Below are positions 12,901 to 20,956 of a stretch of 64,000 nucleotides of DNA, in pieces. Each line of letters starts with the position of its first letter. Positions within the stretch are counted from its first letter, which is position 1. The notes beneath the pieces were generated by a model. That model saw only the letters and a list, made by a program, of their open reading frames with translations, searched no databases and had not been told where the DNA came from. This DNA comes from Arbacia lixula (taxonomy: Eukaryota; Echinodermata; Echinoidea; Arbacioida; Arbaciidae): the NCBI GenBank assembly GCA_963669155.1, contig OZ022591.1, forward strand, positions 13,879,867 through 13,943,866. The letters run 5' to 3'. The translations under genes were made by a program, and so were the position numbers.

Positions 12901-15878
12901 AGTCTGTTTCGTAGCGAACATAGTCTACAATCATATGCCGTATTGCACCATTTTTTTTTTAACCATATGCCCCACATGACCTTGTTATGCTATTATTTCC
13001 TTCATGAATATTTTTCTATATTTCCATCATGAGTATTTCAAAAAAGATTACCGGAAGGGCAAACACACGGGGGGAATGAAAATCAAAACTTCATGAATTA
13101 CCTTACAGCATGCATGTTACCAAAGTGTTGCTAGGGCAAGTCTACACGCACATTCAAAAGACAAAAATCCAATAAGATTGGACTGTAGAATAATTACTAC
13201 AGGATTTTTTTTTATCTTGAAATATTACTGAATCATTATTATCTTAATTATCATATGACATTTTTATTTATAATTTCTTATCTATTTCAAGGATATTGGA
13301 TATTTTTTTTCAAACCTTCAATGCTTTCTTGACATCCCATACATGGCGAACAAACATGTTGTTTGATGATCCAATCAGCATTCCATTCAACGTCACATTG
13401 GCGATTGTGTCTAGGCCCTTGCATACCAGCATGACATTGGCCTTGCTCTGTAGTGATGTTCCAACTGAAAGAATCAAAGACATGCCCCCCAAAAGAAAAA
13501 TGTGTTAGTCATGCGAGATTATCTTCAAACCAAGAAAGTTCAACATATTCAAAAGGTTAACAATGTTCACTTTTTTCCTCACCTGTTAATCTTTTTATTT
13601 CTACCCCTTTTCAATATATTATTCTCCTTTTTTATCATAAGACAAAGGTTGAGAGTTGCTTTCTGTTATTTCTCCTTCTTCTCCATCCTTCTCTTCAATT
13701 TCTTCTTTCATTTGTCTCACATTTCTTGAAAGTATATTCTTATTCTGATGAATATGTTTGCTCTTCTCCCATTCTAAACATGTGCTTTTCTTCTTCATTG
13801 TTCTCATTTTCCTTCTTCTTTTTCTTTTTCATCTTCTCCTCTGCTTCCTTATTTTTCATCTTCCCTTCTTCCTCATTATTTTCTTTTTCTTTCTTTTCCT
13901 TCTCCTCCTCCTCAGTCATCTAAGCCCTCCATTATCTAAATCATTATGAATCACTGATCAAATGACTTTCATGTTGCAACAATACCAAACACCCACCTTC
14001 AAAAGACAATGTGTAAGTCCAGTTATCCAGGGCGACCCATCGATAAACGTCATCATTAAATCTGTAGTAGGGGTCTGACAGGAGACTAGCGTTGATGAGG
14101 GCCGTGTGCACACTGCCTGGCACCTGACCCGGGATGGAGATACCTGCAGGAACAGACACACAGAGGAGCAAAAAAAGTCAGAAATAAAGTACAATGGATC
14201 ACACGCAAACACAATACACATTCCTAATTGAGGTAGAAACATGTTGTCGTGTCTTGACCCGTGAACTAGAAATAGCTTGCGTGATTAAGTCACTGCCCGG
14301 GAAGCAGTAAATTGCAGGTTCAAATCCCGTCTAGTTCAAATCCCATCTAGTTCCAAGATTTTTTTCTGACTTGTTTTTCTTTTTTCTTTTTTTACAGAAT
14401 GGAGCACGCTATCCTTACTACTGGGCGTTTGCCTAAAATGTCTTTGTAAATTGAAATTACCCTAGAAAGCCCTTTCACTGAGGTAGAAACAGTTCATAAT
14501 TCAGGGTCTATCAACTCTTTCCTGTTGCATAGCAATTTGCTAGCAATGGCAAATTCTATTTAAACGTTGATTTGATTGGCTGTTAAGCGGTGTTACCGTG
14601 GTAGTTACCATTAATGACAGAGTTACCATTAATGGTATTTTTTATGCAATAGGGCCCAGTTTAATTGCTGCTCACTGGGATTTGTGTGCATTACTAATGA
14701 CAAAAATGCACACCATGATAAATAAACAAATACAATGAACCATCCAAATACACTTCCAAGAATTCAAAACATTGATAAGTTTCAATTGGTTCCTCTTTGA
14801 ATTTGGATGCGGGTAAAATAAAGGACATGATTTTCATATCCTTTATTGGACGTGATGTGCCAAGAGTTTTGGTAGCTAAAACATCCATTTGATCGAATCT
14901 AATAACAAATATCACAGAAATGAACACCAGTCATTAAAATTATGCCTCTCACAAGCAAGAAATTTCAGTATATTCTTACATTTTTTGAGGCAGAGTTATA
15001 AACCTTATATTGGTAGAACAGATTCCTCCCAGAGTTCTTTTTTTGCTAAATACAGTTAAACCTGTCTTAGTGGCCACCTGTCTATAGTGGCCATTAAAAT
15101 AATTCCCCCGGAGAGAGATCATGTGTTAAAGAACCTGCCTATAGCAGCCACCCGTCTATGAAGGCCACTGTATGATCAAAGCCGAGGGTGGGGATAATGG
15201 TCACTTCTTCCAAATTGCGAGAATGTGCCCAAAGAATATCTCTGAGGTGAATGAGAGCTATACATCCATGTGGGAACTGCCAACTCACTTTTCCTTCATT
15301 CTTTCCCTTTCAGTCAGTTACCAGCTTTAATAATTCTCTCTCCCACCCTCCCCTATACCTTTCTATATCGACATGTATATATGTTTGTTTGTTTTTTCAC
15401 TTTTCTCGCGTCCTTTTGGACATAAGTCTCTTCTCCCCACTCTTTTTCATGATTTAGTTACCCATGCTGTTTAGTTATTACTATGATATTGCCATGATCA
15501 GACTTGACTTTAACAAGCTGCTATGCTTTCTCATCTTTATATCTTCTCTCTGATGCAACATTTAAACTTGTTCCATAGAATTGTTCCCATATGTACTCTG
15601 TCACACATTGTTAATCTGTGGAAAATGGGGAAAGACAAATCCATTTGAACTTGAAATATTAATGGCAGTTGTGGATTTAATGTTATCTATCTAGAGCAAT
15701 TTGACTACCACACAGTCAATAAATATACCTCTGCCTTTTAAGTCTTCACTTGTTACTTACTTCCATTTGCATTGCTGAGTTTCCACTGGCCAGAGAGGTC
15801 AAAAGTCAGCTCCCCACAGGCTTCCCACAATCCACCAGTCACAAGCAGAATGGCAACCAGGAGCAAATGGCGATACAT
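703..15878 (-). CDS. MANBA: Beta-mannosidase (GH2), lysosomal, 15 coding exons, C-terminus beyond window
   Basis: Lysosomal exo-glycosidase that removes terminal beta-linked mannose during N-glycan breakdown. Coding exons in transcript order: 15878-15761, 14143-13997, 13464-13316, 12631-12432, 11492-11425, 10571-10387, 9636-9480, 9071-8767, 7201-7122, 4681-4491, 4090-3911, 3291-3194, 2354-2219, 2023-1818, 900-703. All phases join without a stop, giving 806 codons. The protein has a signal peptide, a GH2 jelly-roll domain (SYYRFND-like PYYRFND, WDWGPGF), then the TIM barrel with [18 protein letters not shown] and [16 protein letters not shown]. By family analogy the acid/base is Glu461 in WSANNE and the nucleophile is Glu557 in RFASEYG. 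The human enzyme has 879 residues, so roughly 75-85 C-terminal residues are missing to the left. All introns are GT-AG except intron 7 (GC-AG). Family assignment is firm; a few acceptors have an alternative. Confidence 0.95.
1508..1787. mobile_element. 280-bp TTAA-flanked MITE in MANBA intron 14
   Basis: Termini AGGCTTTCACGCG and CGCGTGAAAGCCT are perfect inverted repeats, each flanked by TTAA (1504-1507 and 1788-1791). The TTAA duplication is the mark of piggyBac-type insertion. No transposase is encoded. It sits in a second repeat that ends CACCCTGTCTT, another copy of which ends near 8758. Confidence 0.65.
1818..2023 (-). CDS. MANBA: MANBA coding exon 14
   Basis: Encodes [20 protein letters not shown] and the start of a C-terminal beta domain. 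Acceptor GTCCAG|AG follows a polypyrimidine tract; donor CAG|GTACGG. Confidence 0.95.
2219..2354 (-). CDS. MANBA: MANBA coding exon 13
   Basis: Encodes [20 protein letters not shown] then [20 protein letters not shown], nearly identical to the vertebrate block ending the catalytic barrel. Acceptor TCACAG|GC, donor ATTG|GTAAGG. Confidence 0.96.
2934..3215 (-). repeat. ~93-bp tandem repeat containing MANBA exon 12 3' end and donor
   Basis: Three units: about 2934-3025, 3026-3117 and 3118-3215. The right unit contains the genuine exon 12 end (3194 upward) and its donor. The two left units carry diverged versions: ACCTGGGTGAGATAC keeps the GT donor, while the middle one reads GCCTACGTGAAATAC and has lost it. 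The repeated block also includes about 60 bp of intron. Only about 24 exon bases are copied, and no acceptor. Confidence 0.75.
3194..3291 (-). CDS. MANBA: MANBA coding exon 12
   Basis: Encodes [20 protein letters not shown] then [13 protein letters not shown], matching DPLRTFKDTIYLTQ. The donor is CAG|GTATTT. Its last bases and donor are repeated downstream. Confidence 0.93.
3911..4090 (-). CDS. MANBA: MANBA coding exon 11: nucleophile Glu
   Basis: Encodes [20 protein letters not shown] then [16 protein letters not shown]. The Glu of SEYG (residue 557 of this model) corresponds to the catalytic nucleophile. It ends [13 protein letters not shown], matching SLHRQHHEGG. Confidence 0.96.
4491..4681 (-). 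CDS. MANBA: MANBA coding exon 10 (source of intronic partial copies)
   Basis: Encodes [20 protein letters not shown], the [17 protein letters not shown] turn and [16 protein letters not shown], matching the human RPFITSSPTNGAE / AWVSQNPNSNYFGD region. The acceptor follows a GA-rich and (AATG)n tract. Confidence 0.95.
4739..6002 (+). mobile_element. Probable solo LTR inserted in an (AATG)n tract, MANBA intron 9
   Basis: The block starts TGTAGTGA and ends TTCACACA, so it has TG...CA ends, and it splits an (AATG)n tract that continues on both sides. It is richer in GC than the surrounding intron, has an AATAAA at 5834 and holds the 80-bp tandem repeat below. A four-base AATG target duplication cannot be told apart from the microsatellite. 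No internal coding region or primer-binding site is present, hence solo LTR. Confidence 0.4.
5178..5520 (+). repeat. Tandem repeat, 80-bp period, four copies
   Basis: The core CGGCTCATCATTGGCGTCTA recurs at 5181, 5294, 5374 and 5454. The last three copies are spaced exactly 80 bp; the first is offset by an extra 33 bp. Units are separated by runs of ACTTCACTTC. Confidence 0.85.
6025..6513 (-). pseudogene. Three truncated tandem copies of MANBA exon 10 5' half
   Basis: Exon-like blocks end at 6144, 6339 and 6513 and read [12 protein letters not shown]-like sequence through [14 protein letters not shown], then break off into an (AATG)n tract at the same codon each time. The copies nearest exon 9 (6339 and 6513) keep an acceptor AG; the one at 6144 has lost it (TTTCTG instead of a CAG). 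None has a donor. Each repeat unit is the exon 5' half plus its acceptor plus the GA-rich and (AATG)n tract. Confidence 0.85.
6965..7090. mobile_element. Short palindromic MITE beside MANBA exon 9
   Basis: GGGCCCTGTCTTATAAAGAA at the left is mirrored by CTTTATAACATGGGCCC at the right, with inner GATTGAT/ATCAATC pairing. It ends 31 bp from the exon 9 donor. No coding capacity. Confidence 0.55.
7122..7201 (-). CDS. MANBA: MANBA coding exon 9: acid/base Glu
   Basis: Encodes [20 protein letters not shown] then KALRQDW. The Glu in NNE (residue 461 of this model) corresponds to the catalytic acid/base of GH2 beta-mannosidases. The residue before NNE is Ala where human has Gly. Acceptor ATCCCAG|ATG, donor TG|GTAAGT. 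Confidence 0.95.
7847..8244. mobile_element. ~400-bp element with 21-bp terminal inverted repeats and a telomere-like core
   Basis: Perfect 21-bp inverted repeats lie at 7847-7867 and 8224-8244 (core CTCCCTATCGCATATAG). The centre holds degenerate CCCTAA-type repeats. No transposase and no clear target duplication. Confidence 0.6.
7993..8085 (+). repeat. Degenerate telomere-like (CCCTAA)n tract
   Basis: About a dozen imperfect units such as CCTAACCCTGACC and ACTAACCCTAAACC, consistent with decayed CCCTAA arrays. It lies inside the inverted-repeat element rather than at an obvious chromosome fusion. Confidence 0.7.
8767..9071 (-). CDS. MANBA: MANBA coding exon 8: start of the TIM barrel
   Basis: The most conserved exon: [60 protein letters not shown] and [14 protein letters not shown]. 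The C/G-rich third positions contrast with the AT-rich introns. Acceptor CCGCAG|GA, donor CAG|GTGAGG. Confidence 0.97.
9480..9636 (-). CDS. MANBA: MANBA coding exon 7 with non-canonical GC donor
   Basis: Encodes [20 protein letters not shown] and ends [13 protein letters not shown], aligned with VELIEEPIKGSPG of the vertebrate enzyme. The donor reads CACAG|GCAAGA, the usual form of a GC donor. The nearest downstream GT breaks the frame with exon 8. The acceptor is a tandem site (ATCAG and CACAG six bases apart), so the exon may start at 9642 instead. Confidence 0.88.
9684..9888. mobile_element. Palindromic MITE, CCTGTTGCATAAAACTTACC termini
   Basis: The left end CCTGTTGCATAAAACTTACC is mirrored by GGTAAGTTTTATGCAACAGG on the right. 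Fragments of the same family appear near 9200-9310, 9900-10000 and 14515-14655. Confidence 0.6.
10387..10571 (-). CDS. MANBA: MANBA coding exon 6
   Basis: Encodes the immunoglobulin-like GH2 domain from [18 protein letters not shown] to [12 protein letters not shown]. Conservation here is weak, as is usual for this domain; the frame and splice sites (CACACAG|TG, GAG|GTAATG) support it. Confidence 0.85.
11425..11492 (-). CDS. MANBA: MANBA coding exon 5
   Basis: A 68-nt exon encoding [18 protein letters not shown] and IPYQ, continuing the W-KDV strand of the first GH2 domain. Acceptor GATGCAG|G, donor CAAG|GTATGT. Confidence 0.85.
11560..11700 (+). repeat. tRNA-derived SINE-like fragment
   Basis: A B-box-like GTGTTCGAGCCCAGC at about 11597 is followed by GTATGCCCTTAGACAAAGTG and a CTGGGTAAGAGGCAGAA tail, the layout of tRNA-derived SINE bodies. 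The A box is poor and no target duplication was found. Confidence 0.35.
11805..11986 (-). pseudogene. Two truncated tandem copies of MANBA exon 4 3' end
   Basis: Copy B (11861-11986) holds intron flank, an intact CTTAC donor complement and exon sequence corresponding to 12432-12500. Copy A (11805-11850) holds only the exon part. Both stop at the same exon base, after the codons read as GATGAAG on the plus strand, and both then run into the same short spacer CATTTAGATTTAA-like sequence. Both lack the upstream half of exon 4 and have no acceptor, so they should not be spliced as exons. Confidence 0.8.
12002..12368. mobile_element. 367-bp palindromic TTAA MITE, family A, in MANBA intron 4
   Basis: Two long inverted arms span nearly the whole element; the ends AGGGCATATACTGTACTGGG and its complement are flanked by TTAA (11998-12001, 12369-12372). 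The neighbouring exon 4 duplicate at 11861-11864 shows the same flanks with a single TTAA and no insert, so insertion and target duplication can be read directly. Other copies: 41869, 55258 and 55690. Confidence 0.9.
12432..12631 (-). CDS. MANBA: MANBA coding exon 4 (source of intronic partial copies)
   Basis: Encodes [18 protein letters not shown] then [21 protein letters not shown], close to the vertebrate RKEQCSFSWDWGPSF block that completes the first GH2 domain. The donor is TG|GTAAGT. Its 3' part and donor are duplicated twice in the following intron. Confidence 0.93.
13316..13464 (-). CDS. MANBA: MANBA coding exon 3
   Basis: Encodes the jelly-roll segment with [16 protein letters not shown] and [11 protein letters not shown], matching the GVDTVSKILFN / NMFNRYSFDI region of vertebrate enzymes. 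Acceptor TTTCAG|TT, donor AAG|GTTTG. Confidence 0.9.
13997..14143 (-). CDS. MANBA: MANBA coding exon 2
   Basis: Encodes [20 protein letters not shown] then the family signature [20 protein letters not shown]. The acceptor is CCTGCAG|GT and the donor GAAG|GTGGGT. Confidence 0.92.
14263..14460 (+). repeat. tRNA-derived SINE, tRNA-Pro(GGG)-like head
   Basis: Bases 14263-14337 fold as a cloverleaf: a perfect 7-bp acceptor stem GAACTAG/CTAGTTC, D stem GCTT/AAGT, anticodon stem ACTGC/GCAGT with loop CCGGGAA, and TTCAAAT in the T loop (one T-stem mismatch). A tail copy of the acceptor end and a T-rich stretch follow, then a body ending GCCTAAAATGTCTTTG. The body recurs on the minus strand at about 3487-3545 without the tRNA head. 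A SINE or tRNA pseudogene is more likely than a working tRNA. Confidence 0.55.
15056..15180 (+). mobile_element. DNA transposon end fragment, CAGTTAAACCTGTC type
   Basis: Contains TACAGTTAAACCTGTC followed by repeated GTGGCCACCTGTCTATAG-like units. Such ends are common in Tc1/mariner and pogo relatives. Related fragments lie near 25130 and 33035. The other terminus was not found. Confidence 0.3.
15761..15878 (-). CDS. MANBA: MANBA coding exon 1: signal peptide
   Basis: Encodes [16 protein letters not shown]..., a basic residue then a hydrophobic core, ending near EACG; the mature start [12 protein letters not shown] matches the beginning of the GH2 sugar-binding domain. The donor is GGAA|GTAAGT; the exon ends in phase 1. 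Confidence 0.88.
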
Positions 15879-16108
15879 GTTGCCTTTCCTATGAAAATCT
15901 GTTTTTTAAAGATTAGATGGTATTTAAACATCTTAAATGTTACTTTGAGAACAACACATGTTGCACATGCCCAAATGTATTTCTGAGTAATATCAAAATC
16001 ACATTTTCTAAAAAATTGGGGGGAAATACTCATAGATCACCAGTTTTCTCTGGGAATCTGCAAGGGAGTGTGGGTGGCCCTCGATCTATTGTTCCTCCTT
16101 CTCATTAA

Positions 16109-16375
16109 AGGGATAGTTCACCCTGAAATTAAAGTTCCTTTCAATAAAAGCAGACACATGAAAGAAATGTATTAGTGTGAAGGTTTTATGAAAATCTGCC
16201 GAAGGATAAGAATGCAATGATCTTTTTAAGATTTTGATTTTGTGACGTCACATGTGAGGTGCTCTCCCTAATCATGCGTACAATTATTTTTTTTTAATGT
16301 CAATTTTCTCAAAAAGATACCCACTCTTTTACCTGTTCATTTGATACATATTAGAGACACGTTTTAACACTACCT
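16109..16375 (+). mobile_element. Family B TTAA MITE, right-truncated, with CRE-like site
   Basis: Starts TTAA-AGGGATAGTTCACCCTG and continues with the family signature AGCAGACACATGAAAGAAA and a TGACGTCA palindrome near 16241. It is the only family B copy in MANBA's 5'-most intron. The right end is lost. Confidence 0.6.
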
Positions 16376-17094
16376 CCTGTAGGTTCCAGGATGCTGTAAA
16401 CCCTAAAACTAGTAAAAGTATGTTTTTTACTTGCACTCTACCATTCTCTTATTGTAAATAGAAATCCATCCAAATTGTCTGCACCATCACATACTGACTG
16501 TCACATCACATCCTAGTTTACATTACTTCTTCAAGGTTCAAGGTGTCCTGCGAGAAAAAAAAACCTCTTTCCAGAAGACATTAACTAGCCGGACATGACA
16601 AGTCAATGGAACTCTGACTTAGTCTTTACCATTGTTGAGCAGATAGTCAGTACGACATGCATCTCAATTCAATTTCAAGTATACTCAAGTTCAAGTAGGA
16701 AGTGCAACAAATTAATGTGGCTTCAACCTAAACTAAATCAAATTGAGGCCAAAGAAGCTATTTTTTGGACGTAAGTTTCTTGGTTACACCTATTGTGCTT
16801 AGTTGACAAGTAAAATGTCAGCCAGTGCAGTAATTGGCGCAGCCCGGTTGCGGAAGAGCCATTTGACCACGGAATCAACGCGCCATCTTCCCCACAACTC
16901 TCCCGTAAAAAAGGGCGAGATGTGCCCCTGGGCCAATGTGCTGGCTGTTAATTTGTCGAAACGCAAGCAAGTGCTTAATATGATCAAATCTGATCTCCAA
17001 GACCAAAACCTGGTATAATGCATCGTTGCCAACTTTTGATCGTTGTGGCTTTATCAAATTAATTCCCTTTCAATTAAAGCTCTTTTCTACTCAC

Positions 17095-17200
17095 CTTATT
17101 TCCGATGTCCAACTGGACAGTGACCAGCGCCAGCCCAACATCTGAAGTCTCGCTGTTCAACGTACCATAACCACTGCACGTGACTTCGTGTGTTATGATT
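17095..17200 (-). other. MANBA: MANBA 5' exon, mostly untranslated; upstream end not defined
   Basis: The donor AATAAG|GTGAGT lies at 17095. The matching acceptor TTTTCATAG|GAAAGG is at 15888, ten bases before the signal-peptide ATG. The exon holds a very short upstream ORF (ATGGTACGTTGA) and a second ATG at 17141 that, after splicing, reads in frame into the coding region with 19 extra residues (MLGWRWSLSS...). The start at 15878 is preferred because it puts the hydrophobic signal peptide at the very N-terminus. The transcription start is not visible, so the right boundary is approximate. Confidence 0.5.
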
Positions 17201-18120
17201 GGTACAGTATGTAGTCTTGATCGCAAGTCCCTATTGTAAAATTATAAAATGTTATGCATGCACTTTTTAATACACGTCTCCACTCCAGTCCACCGACATT
17301 TCCCCACTTGATTTGCACAAAGCACTTTTTTGCATGCTGTATACAAACATTAGTTGCTGCTATGTCAGGTCTGGATGTGTCCATTGATATTATGTTTGTT
17401 AGTGAAGAACCTGTATGCATCCCCAATTAATAAATATAATTTTGAAACAATAGCTAGAGGATGGGAATTTTTTGTCATCAAACCCTCAACACACTCTTTA
17501 CAACGTCTTCCTCATCCTATTCAAATTTACAGAATGAAGTCAGATAGTAACCTATAATACTACCGTAGTTTAATGGCAGATCGATCTGCAGGTCTATAAT
17601 TTTTTTTGTGTCTTTTTTAAATGAATGTTTCCGACCCAAGTTGATTTCCGAAGGTTTAATTGTAACATAAATCATCTATAAGGTGGGCGAGAAGATAACC
17701 CAAGATGATTTATAAGAGTCTTCAAACACCAGAGGTCGGTTACCCGTGCAAGATTTTGAGAAATTCATATGAGTCATCTCACCACAAAATACCAGGGGAC
17801 ACTGCTCTTTGTGTTTATCTGTCAACACAATTGACATGACATTCTCCAGACTTCTTCCATTGAGTCCACGGAAAAGCAAAGATAAGCTAACCGCCCTCAT
17901 CATAATCCTATTCCGGGCACCTAGCTCAGCTGTTTAATTAGTTGTGGTAACCTGTTCCAAGATTTTACTGGATCAAACTATACACTTCTGTTTTGCTCAC
18001 TGAAATACAAATACAGTGGAAAAAAGGCGTGTCTGTCAATTATCAGGAGGCATTTAGTATTTCGACAAAGAAACGGAGAGAAACAGAAAAGGTTGAATGA
18101 CCCAGGAGGAGTTGAGAGGA

Positions 18121-18125
<5 letters not shown>

Positions 18126-18175
<50 letters not shown>
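18126..18175 (+). repeat. (GA)n microsatellite
   Basis: About 25 uninterrupted GA units, followed by GAGT and GTGA variants to about 18285. Confidence 0.95.
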
Positions 18176-18179
<4 letters not shown>

Positions 18180-18301
18180 AAGGGGACGGACGGATAGAGT
18201 GAGTGAGTGAGTGACTGAGTGAGTGAGTGAGAGAGAGAGAGAGTCAGAGACTGAGAGAGGGGGACGGACGGAAAGAGTGAGTGTGAGATATATATACATG
18301 T

Positions 18302-18768
18302 AAAGACAAACAAATTAAATGAAACGCCGGAGAAGAAAAATAATTCGAATTTTCGGTCATAGACCTTTATCAAGAATGAATGACTGAACAATTTACACAA
18401 AAACATGATTGCGTACAACGAGCGTATTTTAAACTGAAACTAGGGGCGCTTAATTGTTACGTAGTACAAGATAGGCGTAAAACTAGGTAAACCAAATTAT
18501 ATCGACATGATGTAAAGTTCCTGCACAAAAAAGTGAAAATGTGGATTTTACTCTATAATTTGGTTTACCTAGTTTTACGCCTATCTTGTACTACGTAACA
18601 ATATGTAATAAGCGCCCCTAGTTTCAGTTTAAAATACGCTCGTTGTACGCAATCATGTTTTTGTGTCAATTTATTGTTCAGTCATTCATTCTTGATAAAG
18701 GTCGATCTATGACCGAAAATTCGAATTATTTTTCTTCTCCGGCATTTCATTTAATTTGTTTGTCTTCA
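18302..18768. mobile_element. 467-bp foldback element with ~205-bp arms
   Basis: The arms (18302-18507 and 18554-18768) are near-complete reverse complements around a spacer of about 45 bp. Markers are AATTCGAATTTTCGGTCATA on the left and TATGACCGAAAATTCGAATT on the right. A single large hairpin would form. There is no coding capacity, and the target duplication is unclear because TATATATACATGTA lies on one side. Confidence 0.8.
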
Positions 18769-18825
18769 CCTAGTAATCAGCGCCATCGCAACCTCTATTC
18801 TTCTTTTATATATACATGTATATAT

Positions 18826-18985
18826 AGAGAGAGAGAGAGATACAGAGAGACAGAGAGAGACAGCGTAAGAGGAGGGAGACAAAGACAGAGAGAGTAAGAG
18901 AGACAGCATAAGAGGAGAGAGATACAGACACAGAGAGACAGGTGAGCAAGAAAAAGAGAGGCCGCGAGAGAGTAAGAGAGAGGGG
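18826..18985 (+). repeat. Interrupted GA-rich simple repeat
   Basis: AGAGAGAGAGACAGAGAG-type purine tract, imperfect, followed by GGGGAGGGG. Confidence 0.85.
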
Positions 18986-19175
18986 AAGAGCGAGAGGAGG
19001 GGAGGGGGGGGGGGATTGAAGCAGTGAGGGGCATATTTGGATTGAATGTAGAATACAATGTAGCCTACAAACTAATGGTTATTACTACATATATATTGAG
19101 CCTACATGTACATTAGGAGATCAATGATATGTGGACTATTTTTTTCAATACCTCCCGTCCCCCATCTCTGGCACA

Positions 19176-19179
<4 letters not shown>

Positions 19180-19269
<90 letters not shown>

Positions 19270-19312
19270 AACACACACACACACAAACACAAACACACAC
19301 ATACACACACAA
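19180..19312 (+). repeat. (CA)n microsatellite
   Basis: More than 40 nearly perfect CA units; later units are interrupted by CTCACAA and CATACA. Confidence 0.95.
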
Positions 19313-20950
19313 ATAAATATATTCCTAAATACAGGTACAGGTGTATACATGTATATTTTTTAAGCCAACTGCATAAAAACATTTCAAATTACATGTGCTG
19401 GTTCCAGTCGAATTAAAAGCCAGTTCCATTTTTAATAGACACATGTACCAGTTTGGTAACTGAAAACAGCTTTTGAATGTTTGCTTACTGTTTTTGAACG
19501 TGAAACATTCAACAGGGAACAATGGCAACTAAGAGGTCGTGTATCGCCACTGCATAGTGGAAGATACGCTGGAGGATTACATGTGTTGACTCACTGAGAG
19601 CAGATGAAGAACTGATTTCTCTAGGATGAGACTCGTGCTCGTGGGCGGCTTCTTTGTTCGGGACCGCATCGTTAATCATTGTCCATTGTGACAAACTTTC
19701 TCCGAGTTCTGCGGTGTAAGTTTATTTGCCGACCACGGTTGGTCGGATGTTTAGACCGTGGTCGGGCAATTACCGGAAATACCACAAGTAGGTGATAAAC
19801 AACAGAGTTTGGGAAGGTTATTTCACTAACAGGGGGTCCTTTGTTAAAGTTTCAGCCCAATATAATTTACAGAGATACAGTGGACTTTAGCTGCTACAAA
19901 ACAAACTGTAGTTCCCACTTGTTTGTTGATTTTGACGCTCCCCCGCCCCCCCCCCCCCCCCCCTCTTCTATGTTGTGAACATACAATTTAAGCCACCACA
20001 CTCAACCGTCAAAACGTATACACATACAAGTATATATTTTGTGTTTGTGCTCTCTCTCTCTGCTCACTCCTTTCCACTCTCTTACCCCTTTCTCTTTATA
20101 CCACCCAACCCCTATAATATCCTCAGAAATATACAAGACACACCCATTTCACACACCTGTTCATCATTTCAAAGAACAATCTGTAACACGATATACAACA
20201 AAACTGACAAATTATTTGTTCATAAAGAATCAACTTCATATATGTGAAAGTTAAAATCTTTAATACATGTATTCTCCTTTATAATGTATTTGTAACACAT
20301 AAATGTGGCAGACACTTGCTTTTGTTTTTTTTTTACAAAACGATGAACAAAAACAGTAGCATTTCATAGAAATGGAATGATATATACATGTACACTCTAC
20401 CACATTTAGTGGAAAGGACACATTTTAAGGTTCGTTTACTCTGAAAACACACATAATTTAGGAAATACTGTCTGGTAATGAAGAAGTGCTCCATATGATG
20501 GCACACAGATGGAATGTACCAGTGTATTTATGAGTTGTGTTTGGGACATTTATGGGAAATGGAAGAATGCTCAAGATACATGTAGATACTCTATTGAAAC
20601 AACTAACTTACATTCATGAATACACAAAGAAACACAATGCATAACACTGCAGTATATACGTGCACTAAAGCAGTACAAATGCCTTGGGCATATTTCCTGT
20701 TTAGAAACAGAAAATAAATTTTAAATTGCAAAGTAGATGTTCTTAAATTCATACTGAGGAATACAGGAAGACGTACACTGAATGCCCAAATGTGCATCAT
20801 TACACAAAGTACACACACACGCACCGAACATATTCCCATTTAAAAAAAATGTGCATTGTAATGACTTCGATCAATGGTGACAATCTTTTGAAAAGTTAGG
20901 GACACATCATGACATGTAATGCCAAAGATGCCTGTAATAAAAATGGGTTT

Positions 20951-20956
20951 TATTTA
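20951..20956 (-). promoter_or_regulatory. Candidate polyadenylation signal of the homeodomain gene
   Basis: TTTATT on the plus strand reads AATAAA on the gene's strand, about 1.44 kb after the stop codon. It was the only clear candidate noticed in the 3' flank; there is no transcript evidence. Confidence 0.25.

Noticed and set aside
17978-18418. 146-codon minus-strand frame rich in SLSL
   Set aside because: Translation of the GA microsatellite and the foldback arm.
19102-19416. Open frames of 60-95 codons in both strands over the CA repeat
   Set aside because: They are dinucleotide-repeat translations (TH or CV runs), not genes.
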